Positions 36,014-54,441 of a stretch of DNA of 64,000 nucleotides are shown in pieces. Below the pieces are notes generated by a model that was given only the letters and a program-made list of their open reading frames with translations, was not told where the DNA came from and searched no databases. Numbering within the stretch: position 1 is the first letter of the stretch; each line of letters begins with the position of its first letter. Position numbers and translations under genes: made by a program. Source of the stretch: Mycoplasma sp. Mirounga ES2805-ORL (GTDB lineage: Bacteria > Bacillota_I > Bacilli_A > Mycoplasmatales > Metamycoplasmataceae); NCBI RefSeq assembly GCF_017084445.1, contig NZ_CP070947.1, positions 434,001 to 498,000 on the forward strand. Reading direction: 5' to 3'.

Positions 36014-36219
36014 AATGATTCCTCATTTCCATTATTATAAGTAATAATGTAAATAATCAAAGTAATATGTGATAATGATTAATTGCATTTTACGAATAAT
36101 AATTTTAATTTTTTTATATTGATTAAATATTAAGAAAATTATTAGTCATTTTCCTGAAATTCTTAATATTAAATAATTATAATTATGGTATACTAAAAAA
36201 AATAAATCAGGAGTATAAA

Positions 36220-37989
36220 ATGAAAAAAATAAGTCAATTATCTCTAGGAACAAGTGTAATGATACCACTTCTTACCGCATCGGTTTCTTGTGGAAACAAA
36301 ATTAAAGAAAAAGAAAAAAATAATGAAGAATTGTCGCTTGAGGAAGTTCAAGAACTTAAAGAAATAAATAAGAATGTGCCAATTAGTTATAAAGTTTTTA
36401 TAGACGATATAAAAGACTCAGCAAAAAATGACTATCCAACTGTATTTTTAGGAAGAAATGCCGGTCAGGTTTTCAATAGTACATTCATGCAATTGTCTGG
36501 TATTTTAAACTATAAGAATGCATCAAAAAATAAATTTAATGATGCTATTTACATAATAAATGACAATGTTTTTCAATATGAAAAAAGAGGAACTAATCAG
36601 AGATTTGATTTTAAAAAACTTCTTGACAAATACGGTGATGTTTTATCTAAAACTGCCTCAGGTGATTTTAATGTTGAAGATGGTAAATTAATGATTGTAA
36701 ATAATACAAAACATATTGACCCCAGTTCTGATAATCCTTACAAAGACTATCCAGCCAATGTTGAAGAAATTAAATCATATTTAAAACTTTATTTGGATAA
36801 GGGTGTAGAACAATTTAATTTTTACCTTGCAGATGCAACATTTAGAGAATTATGTGACAATCATCCAGATACAATGCAATGAATATTCAATAGAGCAAAT
36901 AAAATATCAATAATGTCTGATGGTATGTATCAACCATATAAATTTATTAGAGACTGATATTACAAATGAGCCGTTGAAAGAAATAAAGTTTACACACAAC
37001 AAGAACTACGTGATTTTTGAAATAAAAATATCCTTGAAAAGCCAAAGAATTACATGGATTTAAGATACTTTATTAACTTCAAGGAAAAAGTTAAATTATT
37101 TAATTTTGATGGCAAATATGATGCATCTTTAAACAAGATAATGCAGAAAACAAGAAAAGACGATAACTTCCAAACAGAAATCTTTGATTATCCTGTCAAT
37201 TACAATTTTATAAAAAGTGATATCGAATTTAATAATAGCTATTTTGACGATTATGAAATTATAAACAAATTGTTCAACAAGGAAATATCTGACTATATTG
37301 TTTATGGAAAAGATAACTATGACAGTTTAAAGAAAAACATTATTTTTATAGGTTCTTCACTATTTAGAAGATATAAGCCAGATGATCCAACATCTGAATT
37401 AAGACTAGAAAGTGCTTCGCATCAATACGCAAGAGATGAAATTTATAAATTTATTAAAAAAGTTAGAACTTTATATCCGGAAAATAAATATAACTATTTT
37501 TACAAATTGCATCCTGTATATAAGGGCAATGAAGCAATACATTATGTTAATGTTTTAACGAACAAAATGGATAAGAAACCTATAATACTAGACCCATCAA
37601 TATCGTGAGAAAATCTTATTTCTAGTGATTACAAAAAATTACAAGATAATCAATCAGTATTCTTTGATAAAAATGATTTTAAAGGAGATTCAACAAAATC
37701 ATTAATTTATGGTTTACAAGCAACAACAACTGTTATACCAACAACAGTGGCTTTCTTAAAAGGAACGTTTGATATTACTTTAGATCAATCAAAACAATTT
37801 GTAAACATTAAAAACTTCCCAATTTCTAATTCTTTTGATATATTAAAAAGAGATAAACACTTTGACGATCCTGATGATGCTTTTAAACACAATGTAGGAA
37901 CATGAAGAACAGTATTTAAATACTTTATTAATTCTGGAAGATTTTTTGATGAAGAAGATTTAGTATCAACAAATACATTTATTAAGTAA
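36220..37989 (+). CDS. Lipoprotein, possible GT-B-type glycosyltransferase (589 aa)
   Basis: The signal peptide ends SVSC (Cys24), followed by a Lys/Glu linker. The rest (~50-589) is a large soluble domain with several UGA-Trp codons. IIFIGSSLFRRYKP, then YKLHPVYKGNEAIHYVN, then DPSISWE and SLIYGLQATTTVIPTTVAF follow the order of C-terminal features in GT80/GT52-type sialyltransferases (a strand with a T/S-rich turn, a K-HP motif, then a hydrophobic helix). That likeness is by eye and weak. It would be unusual outside the cell. It may equally be a binding protein. AGGAG precedes the ATG. Confidence 0.75.
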
Positions 37990-38021
37990 TAAATCTTAAT
38001 AATAATTAAAAAAGTTAAATT

Positions 38022-38060
38022 AAAAAAACACGCTCATAGTTATATATAAGTGTGTTTTTT
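38022..38060. terminator. Bidirectional terminator between the lipoprotein and rpoC
   Basis: AAAACACGCT and AGTGTGTTTT pair (one G-T) around a 14-base loop, with A and T runs on both sides; it ends both converging genes. Confidence 0.85.
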
Positions 38061-38067
38061 ATACAAA

Positions 38068-42466
<4,399 letters not shown>

Positions 42467-42474
<8 letters not shown>

Positions 42475-45400
42475 TGTTACCTCCGTCAAAATATTGTTGA
42501 TATTCTTCTTTTTCATCATCTGCATAACCTAGATCTAATTTCATTCCTAAACCTTTTAATTCATAGCTTAAAACGTTAAATGATTCTGGAACTCCAGGTT
42601 CTGGCAATTCACGACCTGTAGCAAGTGAAGAATATAGTCTATTTCTTCCTGCTATATCATCTGATTTATATGTAAGAATTTCTTGAAGTACATTTGTTGC
42701 ACCATAACTTTCAAGGGCTCATGTTTCCATTTCACCAAAACGTTGTCCACCATTTTGTGATTTACCACCTAATGGTTGTTGAGTTATTAATGAATATGGT
42801 CCCACAGAACGAGCATGCATTTTATCATCAACCATATGGTTAAGTTTAAGCATATACATAACACCTACTGAAACTGGATTATCAAATTTATCTCCAGTAA
42901 TAGGGTCAATTAAAATTTGTTTACCTGTTTCAGGTAGACCTGCTTCCTTGATAACATCAAAGATTTCTTCTTTTTTAATACCATCAAAAACAGGCGTTAC
43001 AAATTTACATTTTAATTGTTTAGCGGCCATACCTAAATGTATTTCAAGCACTTGACCTATATTCATACGTGAAGGAACACCTTGAGGGTTAAGCATAACA
43101 TCTACTGGTGTACCATCTTCTAAATAAGGCATATCTTCCTCTGGTAAAACAATTGAAACAACACCTTTGTTACCATGACGACCAGACATCTTATCACCGA
43201 CTTTAATTTTTCTTTTAACTGCAATAGAAACTTTAACGATTTTATCAATTCCATCTTCCAATTGATCTTTATTTTCACGACTTAATATTTCAGTCGAAAT
43301 AACTGTTCCTGCATGTCCATTTTTAACTTTTAATGAAGTATCTCTTACATTTAATTGTCTTTGTTGAAGAATTGATGAAAGCATTTTTTCTTCAGGACTT
43401 GGATTATCATCGCCTTTAGGACTAACACGTCCAACTAAAATATCTCCAGGAACAACTTCACTACCAACACGTACAACACCATAAGGATCTAAGTGACGAA
43501 TTGAATGCTTAGAAACATTAGGAATTTCTGATGTCAATTCATCATCGCCAGCTCTTGATGTTCTAAATTGAATAGTTTGTTCTTCAATATGGATTGATGT
43601 AAATACATCATCCTTAACTAATCTTTCATTTAAAATAATAGCATCTTCATAGTTATAACCTTTATATGTTGTAAAGGCAACAACTACATTTTTACCAAGC
43701 GCTAATTCTCCATCTTTAAATGATGATCCATCAACTAATAAATCACCAACGCTAACTTCCTGACCTTCTTTAACTATTGGTTTTTGGTGAACAACTGAAT
43801 CTTGATTTGATCTCTCAAAATTCTTTAAGAAATAAGTTTCTAATGTACCTTTTTCATTTCTTATCTTTATTTTTTCACCATCAACATATTCAACAACACC
43901 ATTGCTTTTTGAACTAAAGTTACTTGAAGAATATTTAGCTATTTCAGATTCTAAACCTGTGGCAACTAATGGCGCTTCAGCTTCTAAAAGAGGAACTGCT
44001 TGACGCTGCATGTTAGATCCCATAAGAGCACGGTTAGCATCATCGTTTTCTAAAAATGGAATACATCCAGCTGCTACTGAAACCATTTGGTTTGGCGCAA
44101 CTTCAATATAATCAACATCTTTGCTTGAACCTAAAATATAGTTATAGTTGTAACGCATTGTTATTGAGTCATCAATAAGTTTTCCATTATCATCAACTTT
44201 AACCGTTGACTGAACGATTTTATATCCAATTTCTTCACTAGCTGTTAAGTATTCAACTTCTGAATAATCTACAACACCATCATTTACTTTATAGTATGGA
44301 GTTTCTAAGAATCCAAATTTATTTGTTTTTGCATATGAAGCAAAGTTTAATATAAGACCAATATTTGGTCCCTCAGGAGTTTCAATTGGACAAATTCTAC
44401 CGTAATGTGTTGCGTGAACATCACGTACTTCGAATTGAGCAGTATCCCGGTTAAGACCACCAGGTCCTAAAGAAGTAATACGTCTTTCATTTGAAATTTC
44501 AGAAAGAGGGTTTATTTGATCCATAAATTGAGAAAGTTTTGAAGAGTTGAAGAACGTCTTCATTTGATTAGATATCAATTTATTGTTAGTAATATTTTTA
44601 GGAGTAACCTTATCTGGTTCTTTTGCCGACATTCTTTCACGAGTTGTTTTTTCAAGTTTAGATAAACCGACATTAAATTGGTTATGCAATAATTCACCAA
44701 CACTAACAATACGTTTATTTGTAAGTGAATCAGGATCATCATCTTGTCCAATTCCATCAATTAAATTAAAGTAGTAGTTAACTGTAGCAATAATATCAGA
44801 AATAATTAAGTGTGTTTCATTTGCTTTTGGATCTGTACCAATTACTTTTACAGCTTCTTTTCCTTGTTTCATTCATTTTTTAGAAGGATAAACAAGAATA
44901 GAAATCATTTTAATTCTCTTTTTTAAATCTTTATTATCTTGATTTTTTAGTAATTTTCCATAAACGGTTTCAGCATTTATTCCAGGAATATCTTCACTAG
45001 AAATATTTCCTTGATCAAAATTTCATTGAATTAATACTGCTATTTTATGAGAAATAGAATCGCCTTTTTTAAGGGTAATTGGATTTCCTTTTTTATCAAC
45101 AATATCTAAATCTTGAGCTAAATAAGTTCCACTAATACGGTCAACAAGATTAAGTTTTTTGCCCATCATGTAACGACCTGTTTCACCCAAAATATATCTT
45201 TTCTTATTAAATAAAAGACCAGGAATTAAATTTGCAGTTGATTCATCTGTAACACGATCTCCACGACGAATGATTCTAAATAACTCTTCTTGACACATTT
45301 TTATACATTCTTCATGCGATTCATAAAGAGCGATTTTCTTTTCTTTTTTAAGTGTTTCTTCTAATGCACTCGAATTACCAAATAACTCTCTAATGTTTTC

Positions 45401-46075
45401 TGTTGTCAATCCTAATGCAGTTAAAAATGTAACAAGATTAACATTTTTGTTCTTATCTATTTTAATTTTTACTCAGTCTTGAGTTCTAGAAGTAACCTTG
45501 TGTGATATTTCAACTCATGAACCAATGTGTGGCAAAATTTCAACCTTGTTGAAAAGATCATCAGATTGCTTATTACGAACACCACGTCCAAAATATGCAC
45601 CTGGTGAACGAATTAATTGACTAACTATAACCTTTTCGCTACCATTAATAATAAAACTTCCACCAGAAGTCATTAATGGAATTTCGCCTAATAAAACAGT
45701 ATCTTCTTTTAAATTACCTGTTTCAGTTAATTTAACTCTAAATTTTGCAGATAATTTAGCAGAATAATTAATACCTTTGGCTCTTGCTTCTTTAACAGCA
45801 TCATATTCTCTTTTTCCAGGCATTTCAAATTTTGCTGAATTATGAATGTATTCAATATCAACTTTTTTATTTGTTGAGCTAATTGGATAATGTTCCCTTA
45901 AACTCGCTTCAACTCAATTCTTCTTGAATAATTCAAAAGACTCTTTACTCATTGATAAAAAGTCAGGAACATTCATAATTTTTTTAGTAGTTGAATAATC
46001 TCTACGTTCAGTTTTAGGTCCAAATTTCTTTAGTCTATATTCATATTTATTCTTATATTTTTCAATTGTACTCAT
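42467..46075 (-). CDS. rpoB: RNA polymerase beta subunit
   Basis: 1202 aa with multiple UGA-Trp codons. The start is the ATG at 46073-46075 with GGGAGA upstream; an in-frame ATG 13 codons further upstream has no RBS. SSNFS…, [37 protein letters not shown] and [16 protein letters not shown] are classical beta-subunit motifs, including the rifampicin-region loop. The [10 protein letters not shown] segment in that loop reads Asn where E. coli has Asn in FMDQNNPLSE one position earlier, a normal mollicute variant. The gene ends overlapping rpoC. No ribosomal genes precede it here. Confidence 0.98.
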
Positions 46076-46116
46076 ATATTCTCCCGTCTTACAAAACCTA
46101 TGTTGTATTAGCATCT

Positions 46117-46170
46117 TAAATAAATAAAAAACATTAAGTTAATTCATCAACTTAATTGCAAAATATTATA
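46117..46170 (-). promoter_or_regulatory. rpoB promoter and 5' leader hairpin with T-tract
   Basis: On the minus strand TATAAT (46170-46165) is followed at once by a perfect eight-base stem ATTAAGTT/AACTTAAT (46156-46149 and 46140-46133), then GTTTTTTATTTATTT. It looks like a terminator yet lies between the promoter and rpoB, so it may be an attenuator, a 5' stabilising hairpin, or a second terminator for the upstream gene. Confidence 0.5.
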
Positions 46171-46303
46171 TTATTTATACTATTACTAATACTAATATGC
46201 ACATGTTCATTAATATTAACACATAATATATTTTTTTATATTATTTTTTTAAAAAAAATATTTGAGCAAAAATATCTATAAATAAGACAAATAAGTAAAA
46301 AAT

Positions 46304-46330
46304 ATAAAAAACAGCTTATTTGCTGTAAAT
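46304..46330 (-). terminator. Terminator of the metG-ABM operon
   Basis: ACAGC / GCTGT around TTATTT, followed on the minus strand by TTTTTTAT. Confidence 0.75.
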
Positions 46331-46338
46331 AATTATTC

Positions 46339-46623
46339 TTAAATTAAAGAGTTATATTTTAAAATAAGTGGTTTATCTTGACACTCTGAAGCAATTGAAG
46401 ATCACTCAGATTGGCTTTCTTTACTACTTGTAAATTTATCGTATGTTTCTTTAGTACTTCATCTTTCCATAATTAAAAAATTATTATTATCTTTTCAGGC
46501 TCCGTCTAATGATAAGTTATATTCTTGCTTCTTGGTTTCTTTTAGCCAATTTGTGATCTTAGTTTCAAAATCGTCTTTGTGTTCAGGTTTTACTTTTAAG
46601 TGTTTAATTACTAAATAAATCAT
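46339..46623 (-). CDS. Antibiotic-biosynthesis-monooxygenase (ABM)-fold protein
   Basis: 94 aa. The sequence pattern MIYLVIKHLKVKPEHKDDFE, then GAWKDNNNFLIMERW and TYDKFTSS, matches the ABM/YgiN dimeric ferredoxin-like fold: strand, helix with KPE, then strand-W-x-x-x-x-x-HxxS region. Members include quinol monooxygenases and heme-handling proteins, but many have no known activity. It starts eight bases before the metG stop region (AGGAG) and is last in the secG-rnr-methyltransferase-metG operon. Confidence 0.75.
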
Positions 46624-46631
46624 TTCTTCTC

Positions 46632-48991
<2,360 letters not shown>

Positions 48992-51153
48992 TATTAAAAT
49001 TATTTTTGTATTTGGATTTATTCTTTAAACTTTGTAAATATTTACCATAGCATGATTTTAACACTGCATCAACTTTACCATTGGTTGGGTCACTTTTGAC
49101 AATAATTACTTCAACTTCTTGTCCCAACTTATATGTTTTGTTCTTACCAATATATTCTGTTTGACTTTCGCTTAACTCATACTCATCATCAATCATTGTG
49201 CTTACATGAACTAGGGCTTCAGTTTTATTTTCAAATTCAACAAACATTCCAAATTTTAAAATACTTAAAATTTGACCTTTTAATAGTTGACCAACTTTAG
49301 ATTTGTAATATTCGGCATATTTTAAATCATTTGTATCTCTCTCAGCTTGGAGAGCTTTTTGTTCAGATTCTGAATTTGCAATAGCAATTTTTTCCAGTTT
49401 TTCAATAACTTCAGAGCGATTAAATTTTTTATTATTAAAGATATAATTTCGCAATATTCTATGAACAACTAAATCAGGGTATCTTCTTATAGGGCTTGTA
49501 AAATGACAATATTCCTCACTAGCTAATCCGAAATGACCAACATTATCTGGTGAATAAATTGCTTTAGACATAGTTCTTAAAAACAGCATTTTTAGGAACT
49601 CATCATCTCTTTGAGATTTTATTTCTCTAATAATTTTTTGGAATGACTTAGGAGTTATTTCATTTTTGCTAATATTTACTTTAATACCTAATTCATTTAA
49701 AACCATTTTAAAATATTCAATTTTTTCTTCATCGGGTTTATCATGAATTCTGTAAATCATAGGTATCTTTTTTCTTGTCAAATATGTAGCTACTTCTTCA
49801 TTTGCACAAACCATAAAGTCTTCAATCAAAGATTCAGCTCTTCCTGTTTCTTTTGCAAGAATATCTATTACATTACCTTTATCATCACATTTTATATAAG
49901 GCTCAACAATTTCAAAATCAATGTATCCTTGCTCATTTTTATAATTTCTAATAATATCCGCTAACTCTACTGCTTGAGTCATCATCTCATTTAGTTTCTT
50001 ATCTCCAAAAACTAAATTTTCTGAAATAAATTTATTAACCCTATCATAGGTTAAACGATATTTTGAATTAATAATTGAAGGAATTATTTTAGTATTTTGT
50101 CTTTTTCCATTTTTATCAACTGTTGTAATTACACTTAAAGTAAATCTATCAACATTTGGATTTAAACTGCAAATTCCATTTGAAAGACTGGTTGGAAGCA
50201 TTGGAACAACTTTGTGAACCATGTAAATTGAAGTACCGCGTTCTAGTGCTTCATTATCAATGCTCTCGCCTTCTTTTACATAATATGAAACATCAGCAAT
50301 ATGAACACCTAATTCAAAATTGCCATTATCTAATTTTTTTACACTTATTGCATCATCAAAATCTTTTGTATCATCTCCATCAATTGTAACTATCAGTTCG
50401 TTTCTTAGATCTACTCTATCATCAATATTTTCATCTTTAATATCTTGTGGAATTAAACTGGCAGCATCTAAAACTTCTTTAGGAAAATCATTTGGAATGT
50501 TTTTTTCAATAGAAAGAGCTTTAACGTAACAATTAGGATCGCCTATATTAGAGATCTTTTTAACAATATTTATTTCAAGTAATTTTCCATTGTTACTAAT
50601 TATTCTAGCTTCAACCACATCTTCTAATCTAGCATCAACATAATTATCATTAATAACAAACTCATAGATTGAAAAATTAGCATTAAGAGGTTTAAAGGCT
50701 AATTGATTATATTTTAGAAATAAAACACCAGTTAAAGTGGTTGTTTGACTCTTAATAATTGATTCAACAATTCCGAAGGTTTTCCCATTTTTATCACCTT
50801 GAGGTTTAAAGATGCCAACCTTAACCGTGTCTCCATTCATGGCTTTATTAAAATAAATATTAGGAATAAAAATTCCTTCAGTTTCAGAATCGTTTACTTT
50901 AAAATCTACGAAAGCAAATTTGCCTTCACCAGCAAATCTAATTTCACCTGTAATAGTATTAATTTTTTCAAGTAAAGAATAAGAATCATCTCTACTTTTA
51001 TAAATTTTATGCTCAAAAACTAGGTCTTTCAAGATACTAGTTAGTTCTCTATTTTTACTTGGGTGTATTTTGTTTCTTTTAACAATATCAATAAATCTTG
51101 AATTAGGATTACCTTTGATATATGCTAATATTTCTTCTTTTTTAATCATGTAA

Positions 51154-51387
51154 TTAATTAATGAAAATCCTTAAAACTATAGTCAATACTATTAAAATAA
51201 TGCCTAAAGATAACATTGAATATTTAAGGAATTTTTTCATTCCCCTTTCTTTTGAATATTTAAATAATTCAAGGTCTCCTGACCCAACAAGCGCACCTGA
51301 AAAACCGTTTGAATCAGGTGACATCATTAATGAAACAACAATTATAATAAATGAAATAATGACTAAAATTACCGTTACTGTTAGCAT
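51154..51387 (-). CDS. secG: SecG preprotein translocase subunit
   Basis: 77 aa. Two membrane helices flank the conserved cytoplasmic turn SPDSNGFSGALVGSGD, the SecG signature. The C-terminal helix (YSMLSLGIILIVLTIVLRIF) closes the protein. SecG assists SecYE in protein export, which the large lipoprotein set here depends on. AAAGGGG lies before the ATG. It is first in the secG-rnr-methyltransferase-metG-ABM operon. Confidence 0.92.
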   Translation of the reverse strand: MLTVTVILVIISFIIIVVSLMMSPDSNGFSGALVGSGDLELFKYSKERGMKKFLKYSMLSLGIILIVLTIVLRIFIN

Positions 51388-51481
51388 GTAAACCCCTTTA
51401 TGAATATAACTAAAATATTATAAACAATATACACTATAATCAAAATTCTAAATGCATAAGTTTATATTTAAAATGTTTAAC

Positions 51482-51510
51482 TATAAATAAGTATAAATAA
51501 GTATAAATGA
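51482..51510. repeat. Short 10-bp tandem repeat (ATAAATAAGT, ~2.8 copies)
   Basis: ATAAATAAGT occurs twice and a third partial copy follows, upstream of the -10 box TATAAT (51552-51557) of the gene at 51606. Confidence 0.6.
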
Positions 51511-51605
51511 TAAATTTGAAAATAAGATTTTAGTAAGATTAATAAAATCATTATAATATTACTATTAATTAAATTAATAATTTACTTAATTTATGAGGAG
51601 CAATC

Positions 51606-53018
51606 ATGGCAAGTGTTGATAAATTAAAAAATATAAAAAATAAAATTAGTGATGTTCATGATGAATTTACATTTAAGCCTATTTTGTATAAACGTTTTAT
51701 TAAAAACGAATCCAATAATAAAGCTTATTCAGAATTATGAAAACAATCAAAATATGAAGTTTCAAAAGGTTTATATGAATATATTTCTAACCTAACAGAC
51801 TCTAAAAAAAATAATATTTTAAAAAAGAGAGTAAAAAAAGTTGAATACACTTATTTTCCAGTTATTATTTTTTTCTTAATAATTTCTCTAGTCTTTAGTT
51901 TTATAATGATTCCTTTCGCCTATTCAGGAAAAACTAATGATATTCTGATAATCATCTTAAGTGTGCTAACTTTCGCATCAGTCGTTGGTGGTGTAATTTC
52001 AGCAATATTTTATTTTTTAGCACTTAGAAAAGTGCAATTACTTAAAAATAAATATTATGCAAAATGCTATTCAAATTCAATTAAACTTGAAGATTTAAAA
52101 AAAATAGTTTTTGAAAATTCGGGCAAATTAAAATTTTTAGGTAATAAAAATAAAATTGAAATAATTTCTCAAATGAAATTTCCTGATTTACCTGAAGACA
52201 CAACTGTTGCTTATGACCCTTATTCCCAATTGTACTCTTACAAAGGGATAACAATTAACGTGCAAAATATCCAATTAAGTTATAAACAAGAGCCAGAAAA
52301 CATAGAATTTAATGAAGAGTTAGATAAATTAATAGAACAACAAAAAATAAATAATAAAGTTAACTTAGATAAAGAAGTACAAGTTGATACAACAGAGAAT
52401 AAAGATGATAATAAAATTGAAACTATTCTGACTCCAACAAATAAAAAAATAAAAGTAATCAATATGAATCTATTAAATAGTGAATTTAATACTGCATTTA
52501 TTCCTTTCCATATATTCAATGAATTTAGTTTTTACAAACAAAAATTTCAAGATATTTCATTCTCTGATAAGAACATAGATAAACTATTCAAATTTAAATC
52601 AATAAATCAGGATTTATCAAAAATTAAGATTGCTCTAGAAGAATATGCTTGCTCTCCAGCAATAAATAAAATGTTTGTTCCCGAAAATTCAAGTATTAAT
52701 TATTACAATAATGTCGTTGAAGCAATTTTAGCTATGCCTTCAGATTTTGAGTTTGACTATGATGGTTCAATTCCGTTTAATGACATAACTCCTGTAGTAA
52801 GTGAAAATAAATTCGAAAAAGATTTAAGCGATGACACCTCAATTCCAAACTATTTAATAGTTAAAAATTTTGATAAATTTATAAATTATTTTACAACATG
52901 CAAATACAACGTAATCGCCCATGTTTATCCTATCATCTATTATCTAATAGATCCACTTAGCCAAATTAAACAATTTAATACCAAGAGTTTTAATGAAATC
53001 TTCTTGGAAAAATATTAG
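51606..53018 (+). CDS. Hypothetical two-helix membrane protein (470 aa)
   Basis: A charged N-terminal region (~80 aa) is followed by two membrane helices around residues 85-108 and 115-140, then a long soluble C-terminal part (~325 aa) with an Asn/Lys/Glu/Asp linker near 235-270. One UGA-Trp lies in LWKQSK. GAGGAG is a strong RBS at 51595-51600. The N-in hairpin topology suggests the large domain is cytoplasmic. The family is not recognised. Confidence 0.7.
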
Positions 53019-53081
53019 TTTAATTAGACTTTAAATTATACTTTTACAATTTTAGGTTGTTTTTAATATAATATTTTGAAT

Positions 53082-53672
53082 ATGAATAATACATTAAAAC
53101 CAATAGTGATAATAACAGGGCCAAGTGGCGTAGGAAAAGGCACAATCGAAAAAATACTCTTTGAGTATAAAGAACTGCATTTAAGATTATCATGTTCCGC
53201 GACAACCAGAAAACCTCGCGAAGGTGAAATAGATGGAATACATTATTTTTTTGTTTCAAAGGAAAAATTTAAAAAACATATAGAAAACGATGAACTACTT
53301 GAATATAGTTTCCACTTTGACAACTACTATGGAACTCTATTTTCCGAAATAAATAAAATACATACTGAAGGTGATGTTCCGGTTTTGGAGATAGAAACAA
53401 ATGGAACTAAACAAATTCTTGAAAAACTGAAATCTAGCGATCAATACAGAGTTATCTCTATTTTTGTAACTCCTCCGACCGTGGATGATCTAGAACTTAG
53501 AATCAAAAAAAGAAATACCGAGACCAAAAAATCATTAATTAAACGTTTAGAAAAAGCAAAGGAAGAGTTGTCAAATACAAATCTTTTCCAATATGTAATT
53601 ATCAATGATATACCTGAAAGAGCTGCAAAAGAAATTAGAGATAAACTATTAGAGGAAATGGATAAAAAATAA
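53082..53672 (+). CDS. gmk: Guanylate kinase
   Basis: 196 aa. The P-loop GPSGVGKGTIEK, then LSCSATTRKPREGEIDGIHY and FHFDNYYGT (GMP-binding), match guanylate kinase. It converts GMP to GDP. TATAAT at 53067-53072 lies nine bases before the ATG and there is no Shine-Dalgarno sequence; a TTG at 53076 is a less likely start. It heads the gmk-prpC-prkC-rsgA-rpe operon. Confidence 0.96.
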   Translation: MNNTLKPIVIITGPSGVGKGTIEKILFEYKELHLRLSCSATTRKPREGEIDGIHYFFVSKEKFKKHIENDELLEYSFHFDNYYGTLFSEINKIHTEGDVPVLEIETNGTKQILEKLKSSDQYRVISIFVTPPTVDDLELRIKKRNTETKKSLIKRLEKAKEELSNTNLFQYVIINDIPERAAKEIRDKLLEEMDKK

Positions 53673-54427
53673 TGAAATATGGAATGAAAAGCGATGTAGG
53701 TAGAGTTAGATTAGAAAACCAAGATAGGGTTGGTATTTTTTTCAATAAAAATATTACTTTACTTATTCTTTGTGATGGTATGGGAGGCCACTTTGGTGGT
53801 GGATTAGCTTCTAGTACAACACTAAATGTTTTTGATAAAAAATTTAGCACCAATTTCCCAGTAGATAAAATTAATGATCCATATGTAATATCGGATTGAT
53901 TTAGATCAACTGTTAATTCAGCAAGAAATGAAATGATAAAAATAAGCCATAATGATGAAGCTAAACTAGATATGGGCACAACAGTTACTGCTACCATAAT
54001 TGACAAAGAAAATAAAATTATTTATGTTTTTAATATTGGTGACTCAAGAACATATGTTTTAACTAGGTACGGTGAAATAAAACAAATTACCATTGATCAC
54101 AATTTATATAATAAATTAATAGCTGAGGGAGTTCCACCAGTTGAAGCTAAAATGAATAGATATCATGCCGCTTTAACTTCTGCTCTCGGTCCTCAAAAAA
54201 CAACCAAAATTGAACTTTTTGACGTATCAAAACATTACGATGAAATATCTTTATTCCTAGCCACAAGTGATGGGGTACATGATTTTATCGATTTACCAAT
54301 TTTAGAACAAATTTTAAGATCCGAACTTGAGCCAGAAGCTAAATGTGAAGAATTAGTTTTTGAAGCTTTAACAAATCAATCTACGGACAACTGCACTGCT
54401 GGAATTGTTGTTTTAGATAATAAATAA
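53672..54427 (+). CDS. prpC: PP2C-type protein phosphatase
   Basis: 251 aa with one UGA-Trp. MKYGMKSDVGRVRLENQDR, CDGMGGHFGGGLAS, DMGTTVTA, FNIGDSRTYVL and STDNCTAGIVV give all the metal-binding Asp residues of the PP2C/Stp1 family. It reverses phosphorylation by the next-door kinase. The ATG overlaps the gmk stop (TAATG), so the two are coupled. Confidence 0.96.
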
Positions 54428-54441
54428 CATTGGAGAAAGAT

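Noticed and set aside
53076-53081. TTG start for gmk
   Set aside because: It adds only two residues and sits within the expected transcription start region; the ATG at 53082 fits the family.
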